From: Heloderma charlesbogerti
Lineage: Eukaryota; Chordata; Lepidosauria; Squamata; Helodermatidae
Length of the DNA stretch: 64,000 nt
Reading direction: 5' to 3'
NCBI GenBank assembly: GCA_026122225.1
Contig: JANEZZ010002665.1
Location: forward strand, 310,001-374,000
Shown here: positions 30,501 to 42,500 of the stretch, piece by piece
Position numbering within the stretch: position 1 is the first letter of the stretch
Layout of the letters: every line of letters begins with the position of its first letter
Translations under genes and position numbers: made by a program
The notes under the pieces: generated by a model
Database searches by the model: none
What the model was told of the DNA's origin: nothing
The model's input: the letters and a program-made list of their open reading frames with translations, nothing else

Positions 30501-33500
30501 AGGTGTGTTGGACTACAGCTCCCAGTATGCCCCAGCCAGCTCGGGGGGCACCAGGTTGGGCAAGGCCAGCAGAAGGAACGTCCATCTCATTGGCTGGCAT
30601 GCAGTGTTGAGTGTCTCTTGAAGGGGAGCTTTCAGCTCTGTCCTCTTCATTTTGGAGGAAGGGAAGGAATCATGCAAAGGCAGTGCAGGTCACTCCCTCT
30701 CGTGTGCATCTTTTTCCTTGTGCAGATCTGAGGAAACAGGCCCGGCAGCTGGAGAATGAGTTGGACCTCAAGCTGGTCTCCTTCAGCAAGCTATGCACCA
30801 GCTACAGCCACAGCAACTCCCGGGATGGAAGGCGCGACAGGCACAGGTACCACCAACTGATGTTGCTGGATTTTTACATTTTGAAATTATTTTGTTTTTT
30901 AAAAAAAACTCCAGCCATCCTTGATTCGTGTTTAGATTCCTGCGTTGGCTGCTGGCTTTTGAGTCTTCACTTTTAATTTTGGAGTCCTGAATGCAACTAG
31001 TTTGAAGGGGTTCTTGGAAGCTTTGGCCGTTTTATCCCGCAGCTTGTGCCTTCTTCCCATCTTTTCTCCTGGCTGCTGCAGGGTTGTCCCAGCTACCTGT
31101 CCTGCTGCTTAAAAGCTGTAGCCTGCAACGGGGTTAGCCCGGTGGCACCATTCTTTCCACAAGGGAAAACAACGTATCCCAGCAGTGAAAGAGCCGGGCT
31201 AAATAGTGTGGTGGCAACATGCGGAGGGAGCTCTTTACCTCCTGCTGCTTTGAGACCCAGAGAATGCCTATGCACCTCTTTCCTCCAAATGTACGAGCCA
31301 CAGGGTCAGCGCCAACACCTGGCATATTGGGGCATCTGCCAGCGGCCCCTGACCTAGGCCTCCTTTTTAAATGTGTTTCCGCAGCCTGGCTGGCAAACTC
31401 ACTACTGGGCTGTGGGGTGCCTTTTGAATGCCCTGGGGCAACACTGCGTGTGTGTGTGGGTATTGTGGGGAATTAAAATGGCGGCTCAACCCAGCCACTT
31501 GACGCTGCTCGGAGCGCCACTGCTGTCACCCACGTCGGGTCCCATGAGTGTCAGCCTCCCACAGGTCCAAAACGTCTTTCAAGGCCTCTCCAGGTTCTTC
31601 GTTTTACATAGTACGTACCTCACATGTTGGCTTGAGCCTCCTGCAAGTTTTGACTCAAACAAAATGTAGATGGGTTGTTTGGAGAGAGACCCCCATCCGC
31701 CATGAGCAGGGCAGCTGAATGGAGGTAAGAATATAGAAAGAGTCATGCTGGATCAGACTAAGGGTCTGTCTAGTCCAGCATTCTGTTCCCACATGGCCAA
31801 CCAACTGCCCCAGTGTAGGAGGATATGAATGCAACTGCATCCTCCTGTTCGTGTTCCCCAGCTATTGGTGTGCGTAGGCATACTGCCTCCAATGCTGGAG
31901 GTAGCATGAAGCCATCAGAACTGGTAGCTATTGACAGCCCTTTCCTCCATGCGGTAAGGTGGGTCCTCGTAGGGCCGCTGGCAAGAGAAGCACAAGAGCC
32001 AATCTGTGCATGAAGTGGGGGTGCAGGGGCACTTTCTTTCCATTTTCCAGGTTACCAGTCCTGTCCCAATCCTGTCCCTGTTTCAAGTTTCAAAAGTAGC
32101 TTGCGGTCACTTGCCCGTCCTCAGAGCTGGGAGGGTGGTCAGAACAGCTCCATTGTGTGTGTGCTGTCTCTAGCCCGGTGTGTTAACGGGGCCTGTTAAC
32201 GGATGGTGTGTGTCCTCCACAAGATCCTGTGAGAATTAAGCACATTTTCCTGCCACGCCGTAATATTTACAGACAGGTCACTCGTCCCTCCCCCTCTCTT
32301 TTGTTCAGCTCTGACACCACCCCTCTCCTGAACGGATCAAGCCAAGACCGGATGTTCGAAACGATGGCAGTAGAAATTGAGCAGCTCTTGGGGAAGGTAA
32401 GTGGCGCTTCGGTCGTGTCAACTCCTGCCTCTGTTGACACTCTCGAGGGTTTTAGCAGGAATGGTTGCGACTGTTGATAAAGAGGAGATGGCGCCCTTTG
32501 ATGTCACAGCCATGCAAAGACCGGCAAAGACATTTAAACTAGCCAGAAAATCGTGGAACACCCCACTCCCCCTGCCACTTTCTCCTAGAACTGGCGAGTT
32601 GCTTGCTGTCATTAGTTTTGGTCATCACAAACTAAACCAGAGGAAGCCCCAAAATGTCAGCCCATCTCATCTGTGCAGGAGTTGTGGCACAACAGGCTGT
32701 GTAGCAGGAACGAAAAACATCTGTATTCATTTTCTTTCAATCTGCCTTCCCCAACCTGGTACCCTCCACATAAGCACAGAACAACAACCATCCTGTCCAT
32801 TGTCTGGGTTTGCTCATAGAATCCTAGACTAGTAGGGTTGGAAGGGGCCTACAAGACCATCAAGACCAACCCCCTGCTCAATGCAGGAGTCCAAGTCAGA
32901 GCATCCCCGACAGATGGCTGTCCAGCCTCGTCTTGAATGCCTCCAGCGTGGGGGAGCCCCCCCCACTTCCCTAGGTAGTTGGTTCCATTATTGTATTGCT
33001 GTAACAATCAGGAGGTTTTTCCTGATGTTCAGCCGGACATGATGTTCAGTGATTTTATTCTGTCTCCAAAGGCAGCCCGGCGTGAAGTGCATTACAGTAG
33101 TCAAGCAGGGAAGTAACCAGGGCATGAATATCTGATGCCAAGTTCTACCACACTAGATAGGCTTGCTGCTGGTGCCACCGCCCTGAGGTGCTCCTGGCTG
33201 CCCATGCGACCTGTGCTTCTGCACTCAACATTAGGTGCAGGCCTGTCCCCGAGCTGCACACTTGGTCCTTCAGGGGAAGGGCAACCTGCTCCAGGCTTTA
33301 TTCTGAGAAACAGAAACTGAAAGCCTAGAACTTCCAAGAAGCAAGAGCTAGGTAGTGTGGCCATTTGTGGTGAGATTTAATTGTAACTCTTATGTTTTTT
33401 AAAACAGAGAAATTTAGTATTTTATGATTGTTTTAAAAAACACACCCATCTGATTTAAATGATGAAACAAGACTTCAGTTATAAAATCCATTGATTTTTA

Positions 33501-36500
33501 TCCAACCTGGTTGTTTGAAGGCCTGCACTGTAGGGGTCATGCGTAGTTCATTTGGAAGGGAGTTCACAAACCTGTGGCTGCCAGTGAGAATGTGCCAACT
33601 GACCTTACTGGAGGTGGGGGGCATTCAAGTAGCCCCTCTGAAGTTTATTTTAATATGTGGGCAGGATCATACAGGAGAAGGAGGTGCTTCAGGTAAGCTG
33701 CCCCGAAACTGACCTTCTCCCATCTTGTGCCCTCCAGATGTGTTGGATTACAACTCCCAGAATCCCCCAACCATTCTGGGAGTTTTAATCCAACACATCT
33801 GGAGGGTACCAGGTCAGGGAAGGGCTGTCCCTAAAGTTAGTATCAGCACTTTGTTTCGGGCCTGGAAATGCAGTCACAGTGCAGCTGTTGGAAAATCAGT
33901 GTGATCTGTTCCGGCTTCCTGGCCCCCACCTGGATTTTTCCACCAATTGAAGTTTCTGAACCATATTCAAAGGCAGCCCCACATGGAGGGCAGTACAGTA
34001 GTCAAGCATGGTTGTAACCAGGGCGTGAGTCTCTGAAGCCAGCTTCCACCTTTCTAGATAGGGTTGCAGCTGGCGCTCCTGGCTGCCCATGTGACCTGCA
34101 CTTCCGCAGCCAGCAAAGAGTGGAGGGCTGCCCCCAAGCTGCAGACGTGGTCTTTCAGGGGAAGTGCAGTCCCATCCCACACTGGTTTCAGCCCTCTGCC
34201 GAGATCAGCCGCGCCTCTGCCTTTTCTAGATTTAGGTTTCAGCTTGTTCACCCCCACCCGTCCCCAAGCCTCCTCCAGATAAGCTGTTCGAGAGTTCCTT
34301 ATCCTCAAGGGTGGAAAAACGGCTAGAGCGCCCAGAGGTCACCCGCACGTTGGTGACATGGCAGCCTGTGGAGGCCCCCAGCAGCCTCACGTGGATGTCA
34401 AAGAACGTGGGGGACGAGACAGACCCCTGAGGCCCCCCCTAAATGAAAGCCTATGGCATGGAATGCAAGTCCCCCAGCACCACCTTCTAGGACTTGAATA
34501 TCCAGGAAGGGCTGGAGCCACTGTAGCACTGAGCCCAACCCAAGTATATGCTTTCTGTGTTCACTTTTTAAATGCTGGTGGTTTGGTTGTGTAATTTCAC
34601 TCTGTCATTCCTTAAAAGCTTTAAATGCTTTTATAATTGTTTCATCCGCATCAAAGAAAGCTTCTGCCACAATCAAGTTGTTAGTCTTTGAAGTGCCACA
34701 AGGTACTTTGTTGTTTTTATGATCTTTGTATTTGATTGCTTATGAACCACACTGGGCTAGAGAGAGAGAGAGAAAGAGAGAGAGAACGAGAGAACTAGTG
34801 AATGGAGCTGCCTCTGCATGGGTTGGAATAGCCGTTTGGTTGATACAGCTGTCAGCGTTAGACAGATTATGCCTACTTTGTCTGAATATGTCCATGCCTG
34901 CTGGCTTCCCATGGCACTTGCCATGGTGCATCCCTGTAACCCCCTGAGCAAGGGGCCTCGTTGGGGGGGGGGCTGCCCCACAGCAGGAGTCGGGCAGGTA
35001 TAACCCTCTGTCCCTTGGCCCTACAAATCCCCCCTGGCTTCAAACAGTGTGGACTCAAAAGCTCTTTCCTGGTTAGGGAAGCCTGCCACCTAGCGGCTGA
35101 AGATGTTACTGCAGACTTCAGCCACATGGACACATTTAAATGAATTAAAATCACCTAATGAGTTTTAACAGGAAAATTACCCCCAAGCTGCACACCCCTA
35201 AGGCCTGTTTGGTACATGTGCCAAGTTTCAGGTGTCTAGGTTTCACGGTCATGACACAGACAGACACACGCACATGCATTCTCTATTATAGATTATGAAG
35301 AGTGGTATATAAACCCTTCAAGGAAATAAACCATAAATGTTCTACAACGTATGTGCACAAATTACATTGAACACCAGAGCAACATTGGGCTGAAACAAAG
35401 ATCAGTGTTGCAGAAGCAAAGAGGGAGGGCAAAGCGTTCGGGTCAATATTGCTGCAGAGAGCTTGCCTGTCTAAAAGTATTTTGGGTGCAATTCTATGCA
35501 TTTTTAGACAGGAAAAAAGTCCTATAACTCCCAGCATTCCCCGGCCAGCTATGGCTGGCTAGGGAATGCTGGAAGTTATAGGACTTTTTTTTCTGACTAA
35601 ACACGCTTAGGACTGCGCCCTTAGAGAGTGTTCCAAGCGGACGAGCAACCTTGTGGTTTGCCAAAGCAGCTTCTGTGTGCTTAAAAAAGCGATTCTCTTC
35701 CCCAGTGCACCTTTCAGCATTTCTCCACGCTCTTTGCTGCAGCTCACGGGGGTCAATGACAAAATGGCCGAGTACGCCCACAGCGCTGGGGTCCCCTCGC
35801 TCAACGCCGCCCTGATGCACACCTTACAGCGGCACCGAGACATCCTGCAGGTAGGAACAGCCTGTGTAGCGCTCTTGACAGCCTGGTTTGTCTTTTCATA
35901 GCAACGCAGGAAGCTGCTCTCTGCCCCTTTGTCCACCTCTCCCAGAATTCTCTGCTCCGACTGGTAGCCCTCTCCAAGGCTTTCCCTGATCCTTTTTAAA
36001 TTGCAGAGGCCAATAATACTGAGTTTGGGACCACTCAGCAATGGTCCTTTTAAAAATAATGTGATGTTGCAGTCCTGTTGGGATGCATGTCAGCCGCTGA
36101 AATTTTTGCTAGATGAACATTTTTGCCCATCTAGCCGGGGCTCTGCAGAGCGAGAAGGAAGGGGGCTGGGGAGGCTGGAGGATTTTTTGTAAGCTGGCCT
36201 TGCCAATCCCCCCCCCGCCCACTGAACCACCCCCTTTCCCTCCTCACTGAGGTCTCTTTTACGACCTCAGAGCCGGTGCAGTTCTCTCCTTGCCAGCTGC
36301 AAGGGGAAGGGGTCAGGGAGCTCAGACTCCTGGGTCCGAGGTCAGAGCTCTGTCCCTGACCTCGGATCCAGGAAACCAAACTATCCTACAGCCCCCACCC
36401 GCACCTGATGCTCTTGCCTCGTCATAGGATTGCTCTCCCTGTCTGTTACTGATATGCTTATGGAACATCTGTAGTAAAACGGCCTATGTAGGAGGTGAAT

Positions 36501-39500
36501 ACCTAATGAAAGAGTAAAAATACTATTTATACAGCGATTTAAAGGAGCGTGCACAAGTGTATGTTTGTGTGTATGTGTGCATTAGTCAGAAAAAATGAAG
36601 GCAACTGTACTTTGTTGGAATTTGATTGAAATTTGAAGAGCTTCAACTTCAAAATTAACTGGAACGTAGGGTGCCAGAATATCTTTCTTAAAATTAGGAT
36701 CCCATACTTGCTGCACTTGCTGTGTAGGGTTATACATAGTCATAGTCTCACAAATTTTACCAACCCACAGTATGCTGCTGTTATTCTGTCTCGCTTCTTG
36801 TCTTCCTCTGTATGGCAGAGTCTCCTTCTCAGACAAATAGGAGGAAATAAACAGATTTTTGCCTGGTGCCGAAAAGAAAACTGTCTTGGAAGGGAGTTCT
36901 GGGGGCAGAGTAGTACAACTGAAAAAGCTCTGTCCCCTTAGTTCAGGGGCACAGAGCAGTGCCTCTGAGGCTGACCTTAATATCTGGGCAGGTTCTTGGA
37001 GAAGAAGGCGGTCCTTACAGAATCCTAGTCCCAAGCCAATTAGGGCGTTATTGGTTAAAACCAGTGCTTTGAATTATGCCCAGGAACTGACTGGAAGCCA
37101 GTCAGATTTCCAAACTGCTGTTATCTTCTCCGTGCCCCCGGTCCCAGTTCTTCAACAGGCTGCTGTCTTTTGCACTAATGGCAACCTCTGAACCATCTTC
37201 AAAGGCCCCATGTAAAATGCATTGCTGTGGCCTCACTGAGATATTAAGAACATAGGAAGATGGATGCGGAATCAGATCACAGCCCGGTCTAATCCCGCGC
37301 TCTGTTCCCGCAGTGGCCAATCAGGAGCCCCAATGGGAAGCCACCGCAGGACATGAGTGCACTAGTGTTCTCCTGTCTGTATTCCCCAGCAACTGGTGCA
37401 CACAGACATGCTGTCTCTGACCCTGGAGGTAGCATATGACCATCTGGACTAGTAGCTACTGATAGCCTTCTCCTCCAGGAATTTGAGAATCCCTTTTAAA
37501 GCCATCCCAATTGGTGGCCATCACTACATCCTGTGGTAGCCAATCCCACAAACTATGCACTGTGCAAAGAAGTCCTTCCTTTCCTCTGTCCTAAATCTCC
37601 AACGTTGATCTCCATGGGATGACAACTTTGGGTCCTAGTATTATGTGAGAGGGAGAAAAATGTCCCCCTATCCACTCTTTTTCTCACCAGGCATAATTTT
37701 GTACACCTCTATCATGTCTCCCCTCACTCGCCTTTTTTTCTGTGTTGGGATAACTGTGGCTACAGAGTAGACCCCAGTGGTCTCTGTCTCATGTGTAAAG
37801 TCCAGGACATCTGCTTGTGGGGGATAATTATGACCCCAATCCCGTTCATGAATGGGGTGCAATGGGTTAATCGCATCTCCTAAGATAAGAGTAGATCAAC
37901 TCCTGATTCTGGACTTTATATAATTTTAGTTGTTATATGCTGTTTAATTGTTTGGAGTTTTATTGTTGTACACTGTGTAGACATTGTTTTTACGATGAGC
38001 AGTTTAGAAATTATGGGAAACAAAAGTAAATAACGAAATAAAAATAAGCACTAAACCAGAGTCACTGATAGTCACACTTCAGTGTGGACCTTGTAAACTT
38101 TGCAGCTCGTATATATCGCAGGAGCTCTTAGACAGCCTTTTGAATGAAGGCAATAACATTTTGAGCTTCAGCCCTGCCTAGGCCTATCACCAAGATCTGC
38201 CGTTCTCCACTGGGATCTCACAAAGATCTTTTGGTGTGTTTTTTTTATGACAGGACTACACACATGAATTCCATAAAACCAAAACCAACTTCCTGGCTGT
38301 GCGGGAAAGAGAGAATCTCATGGGTTCGGTCCGGAAGGATATTGAGTAAGTTGATGCATGGCCTTAAACAAGGGATGTGGAACCTTTTTCAGCCTGCAGG
38401 CCAAATTCCGTTTCAGAGGAGCTCTCGGGGGGCGCATTGCAGGGGTGGGGGGGGCGAAGGCAGAAGTACCAACAGACGTTAGCTTCAAGCTCGTCCTGCC
38501 AGTAATTGAGGCTTAGGTGAGGCATTTCAGCCTTTCACAACTGCACAAAACCTTAGAAAGCATCAAATTAGTGGTCATGGGGAAAGGGGTGGGGCCATCT
38601 GGGGGACTCTGAAGGGCCGGATTTGGCCCCCCAGAGGGCTGGGTTTGGCACCTGGGCCTCTGATTCTCCACCCCTGCTTTAGATTCAACCCACAAAGGAA
38701 GGAGGCCGTTTTTCGTGGCTCAAAGGCTGATGTTGGTTTAGCTTGGCTTCCCCAAGCTGCTGCTCTCCAGATGTGTTGGATTGCAACTCCCATCATTCCC
38801 AGCCAGCATGGTCAATGGGGAGTTAGCCTTCACTTACCCATCAGCAGTGGGTGTGAGATCAAAGAACAATATCGAGTTGGAAGTGTAGAAAAAGTGAGTG
38901 TATCCACCCTTCCAATCTTCCCGTGTAGCCAACGTACCTCAAAAACGGTTCTTGCAGGGCTAAATAGGATTTCTTCCTCCCAAGCAGTCGTTGCCCCCGA
39001 TCTTTGACCAAAAAGGCTCTGGGCGCAGCTTAGGTACAATCGATATAAAAACAAGCAAACATGAGACCTCCCTAGCCTGCTAACAGTCTCAAATGAGAGG
39101 AGAGCACTCGGCGTGACTCAAGCAATATAAGAACCTGGGAGACCTGAGTCTGCTGGTGTGGCCGATCGCAGACATAAGAACATAAGAGCCCTGCTGGATC
39201 AGACCAAGGGTCCATCTAGTCCAGCAATCTGTTCACATAGCGGCCAATGAGCTGCCTGTGGAATCCCGTGAATAGGACACAAGTGCAACAGCACCCTCCT
39301 GCCCATGTTCTCCAGCAGCTGGAGCACATAGGCTCATGGCCTCTGGTACTGCAGGTAGCACAGAGCCATCAGGACTCGTAGCCATGGATAGCCTCCTCCT
39401 CCAGGAATTTGTCCAACCTCCTTTTAAAGCCATCTGTATGGGTGGCCATCACTACATCCTGTGGTAGCGAATTCCATAGTTTAACTGTGTGAAGAAGTAT

Positions 39501-42500
39501 GCCCTTTTATCTGTCCTGAATCTCCCGCCCATCAGTCGGACCCCTCCCTCTGGCCTTCTCCTCTTCCTGTGCTTGGCACCTCCTTTCCTAGGCCCACTGC
39601 TTCCCTTCAGACATGCCCACGTGCCCCTCTCTCATCCACGGGACCTGACCTCGGTCTCCTTGCGCCTTCGCCTGTCCTGCCATAAAGATACCTCCTTTGT
39701 CCCACTTCCCCTGCCTGCCAGCCTCCCACACCCATCCGTTCCTCGGTTTCCTGCTCTCAGTCCACTGCCTGCTTTTCTCCCTCCCTTCAGCAACGGACGC
39801 ACCCAGGCACTGTCTATCCTGCTCTTCCCACAGCCTCCCTGTGACCTCAGCTTGGGTGCCACCCATGTAAAGCTTCTTTATTACTTATTTCTTTCATTTA
39901 TACCAGGGGTGCCAAAGCTTAGGCCCAGTGGTCAAATCTACCCCTTCTGGGGTTTCCCAGATGCCCACCCTCCCTCTCCCCTGGCCTCGGATAGTTTGGT
40001 GGTTTCCCAGCTTTTGTGCAGTTTTTTCCCCCATTCTGGAAGATTGAAATTTTATTTATTATTATTTATTTATTTGCAATGTTTATATACTGCTCCACAT
40101 CAAAGATTTTGGAGTGGTGAACCAACAAGATAAAAGAATCAAACCCCATAATTAAAACAAAGCATTTTAAAAGAATAGATTCTGAACTTGATAAACTGCA
40201 GCTGGTCACTCAGGGAAGGCCTCTCGAAATAACAATGTCTTCAGGAGGCACCAAAAGCAACACAACATTGGCGCCTGCCTGACCTGACCAAAGCAGGGAG
40301 TTCCACAGGAAGGGGGCCACCATACTGAAGGCTCTTTTCCTGGTAGACTCCAACTGGGCTGTAGGTCCATGTGGCACCAACAGGAGCAAGCTCTCCGATG
40401 GTCTCAGTGACTGGGCAGGTTGGTAAGGGATAAGGCGCTCTCTCAGGTATCCTGGTCCCAAGTTGTCCCTGGTCCCAAGCAATGCCTCTCCTAAGGCTTA
40501 GTGACTGGCAGGAAGAGCTTTAAGCTAAAATATGCTGGTATTTTTGGCTCCACCTCCCCTTGCCTTCTGCCCTGCCCACCACTGGAATGAGGCCCCCAAG
40601 AGCTTCTCCAAGATGGAATTCGGCCCTTGGGCTGAAAGAGGTTCTGCACCCCTGATATACCCTTCCTTTCCCCCAAAACATGGCACTTCAGGTGGCTAAC
40701 AGTAATTAAAATAAACTTGGTTCAAACAATCATAAAAAAACAAATAGATGAAAAACACAGTTGAAAAACAACGAGGCGGTCAGCTTCTCTGTGGTATAAT
40801 GGAGTTAACTTCTAAAGGTGAGGCAGATCTCTGCTTTTGATAAGAGACTCTAGAAAAGAGGAAAAAAACAAGGAAAAAAAGAGAATGGAGTGTTTGCTGT
40901 TATCAATAAAACATAGATTGACGGAGCATGGAATAGCTTGTCACATTAACAAGAAAAAAATGCGCCTTGGGGCTTCACTCTCCCTTCTTCAAACCTCTGC
41001 AGAATCTCCCGAGCTGTCAGCAGACAAAAACCGACTGTGCTGTACTCGAGCTGTGAGTGCGCTTGAGTGTGACTCCCCGGCTGCTTCACTGCAGTGCATC
41101 TTTGGGGAATGCATTCCTTCCTTGGGAGCCATTGTAATTCAGCCTGTTGGCTTCTCCCAGCTGACAATTGCACAATTGCAAAGTCACACTAACAGGCACT
41201 GTGTTTTGAATTTCAGAAGGGTTGAAGGGACCTGCAAGGCTGACTCTGCCTATAGATTCCAGCTCCCAGCAATTCCAGGAGCTGTTGCCATGGCTAAAGG
41301 TCTCCTTGGCCCCCATCATCACCTCTGTGAACAGCAGCCAAGGCCCTGTCAGAGTTATTTCCTTAATCCTCAGCTGGGTGTGAGGCAAGATGCAAGGAAA
41401 TGGGTGTGAGCAGCTAAGTTATCATTCGAAGGAAGCTGCCATAGCCTTTGCTGTTGCCTGCAGTGGAGAGGAAAGTGGTCCGGCTCCCCTTGCCGGCATT
41501 TGGGCTGCATTAATAGAAGCATAGCTTCCAAATCCCAGGAAGTACTAGTTCCCCTCTACTCAGCACTGGTTAGGCCTCATCTGGAGTACTGTGTCCAGTT
41601 CTGGGCACCACACTTTAAGAAGGATGCAGACAAACTGGAGAGGGTTCAGAGGAGGGCAACAAAGATGATCAGAGGACTGGAAACAAAGCCCTATGAAGAG
41701 AGACTGAAAGAACTGGGCATGTGTAGCCTTGAGAAGAGAAGACTGAGGGGAGATAGGATAGCACTCTTCAAGTACTTGAAAGGTTGTCACAGAGAAGAAG
41801 GCCAGGATCTCTTCTTGATCATCCCAGAGTGCAGGACTCGGAATAATGGGCTCAAGTTACAGGAAGCCAGATTCCGGCTGAACATCAGGAAAAACTTCCT
41901 GACTGTCAGAGCAATACGACAATGGAACCAATTCCCTAGGGAGGTGGTGAGCTCTCCCACACTGGAGGCGTTCAAGACGAGGCTGGACAGCCATCTGTCA
42001 GGGATGCTCTGACTTGGATTGCTGCATTGAGCAGGGGGTTGGACTCGATGGCCTTGTAGGCCCCTTCCAACCCTACTATTCTATGATTCTGGAGTGAGCA
42101 GCAGATGGCTCTGCCGAAGCTGGTGTAGTTGATTGTACTAGGGTGGAAGGGGTCAAAGAGCTCCATATCTAAGTCCATAATAAGGGGCAGTGGTCATGCC
42201 TTCTGGACTTCCTAGTTTGCAGCAGAGGACTTGACACAAGCTACTTCCTTGGAGGTAGAACAGTCAGTGCCTTATTCAGGGCCAGAGGACACAGCCTTGC
42301 CATCGTCCTCTGACTCAGAGAACGAGTCCCTGACAAAAGCCCCATCTCCCCAGCCTTGCAGAAGCCTAGGATGGCAAAATTGAGCGAGGGCTGCCAGGAG
42401 AGGCATTGCTGACCTGACCCACGTGACAGGTCTTGTCAGCCTACATCAGGGGTGGGCAACTTGTGGCCCTCCCGATGCTTTTGCTTGCAACTCCCATCAA

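Larger units (their letters stand above)
27554..30725 (+). other. GOSR1 intron 1
   Basis: Contains the (TAGGG)n tract, the 60-bp tandem array, a SINE, a 496-bp hairpin hAT element and a family A MITE, all listed separately. No additional gene. Confidence 0.8.
32397..35742 (+). other. GOSR1 intron 3
   Basis: Holds a MITE half at about 32743, CR1 at 32813-33045, antisense L2-like LINE pieces at about 33050-34600, a MITE at 33711, an (AG)n tract at 34757-34797 and a fold-back at 35488. No additional gene. Confidence 0.8.
35851..38253 (+). other. GOSR1 intron 4
   Basis: Antisense L2-like fragment (about 36600-37240) followed directly by an antisense CR1-like fragment (37244-37900). The rest is unassigned. 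Confidence 0.8.

Noticed and set aside
39489..40133. 214-codon open frame on the plus strand
   Set aside because: It begins in an antisense CR1-like fragment and ends in the split family F repeat and LINE tail. It is rich in Pro/Leu/Ser without any domain, and the open frame reflects CT-rich composition.
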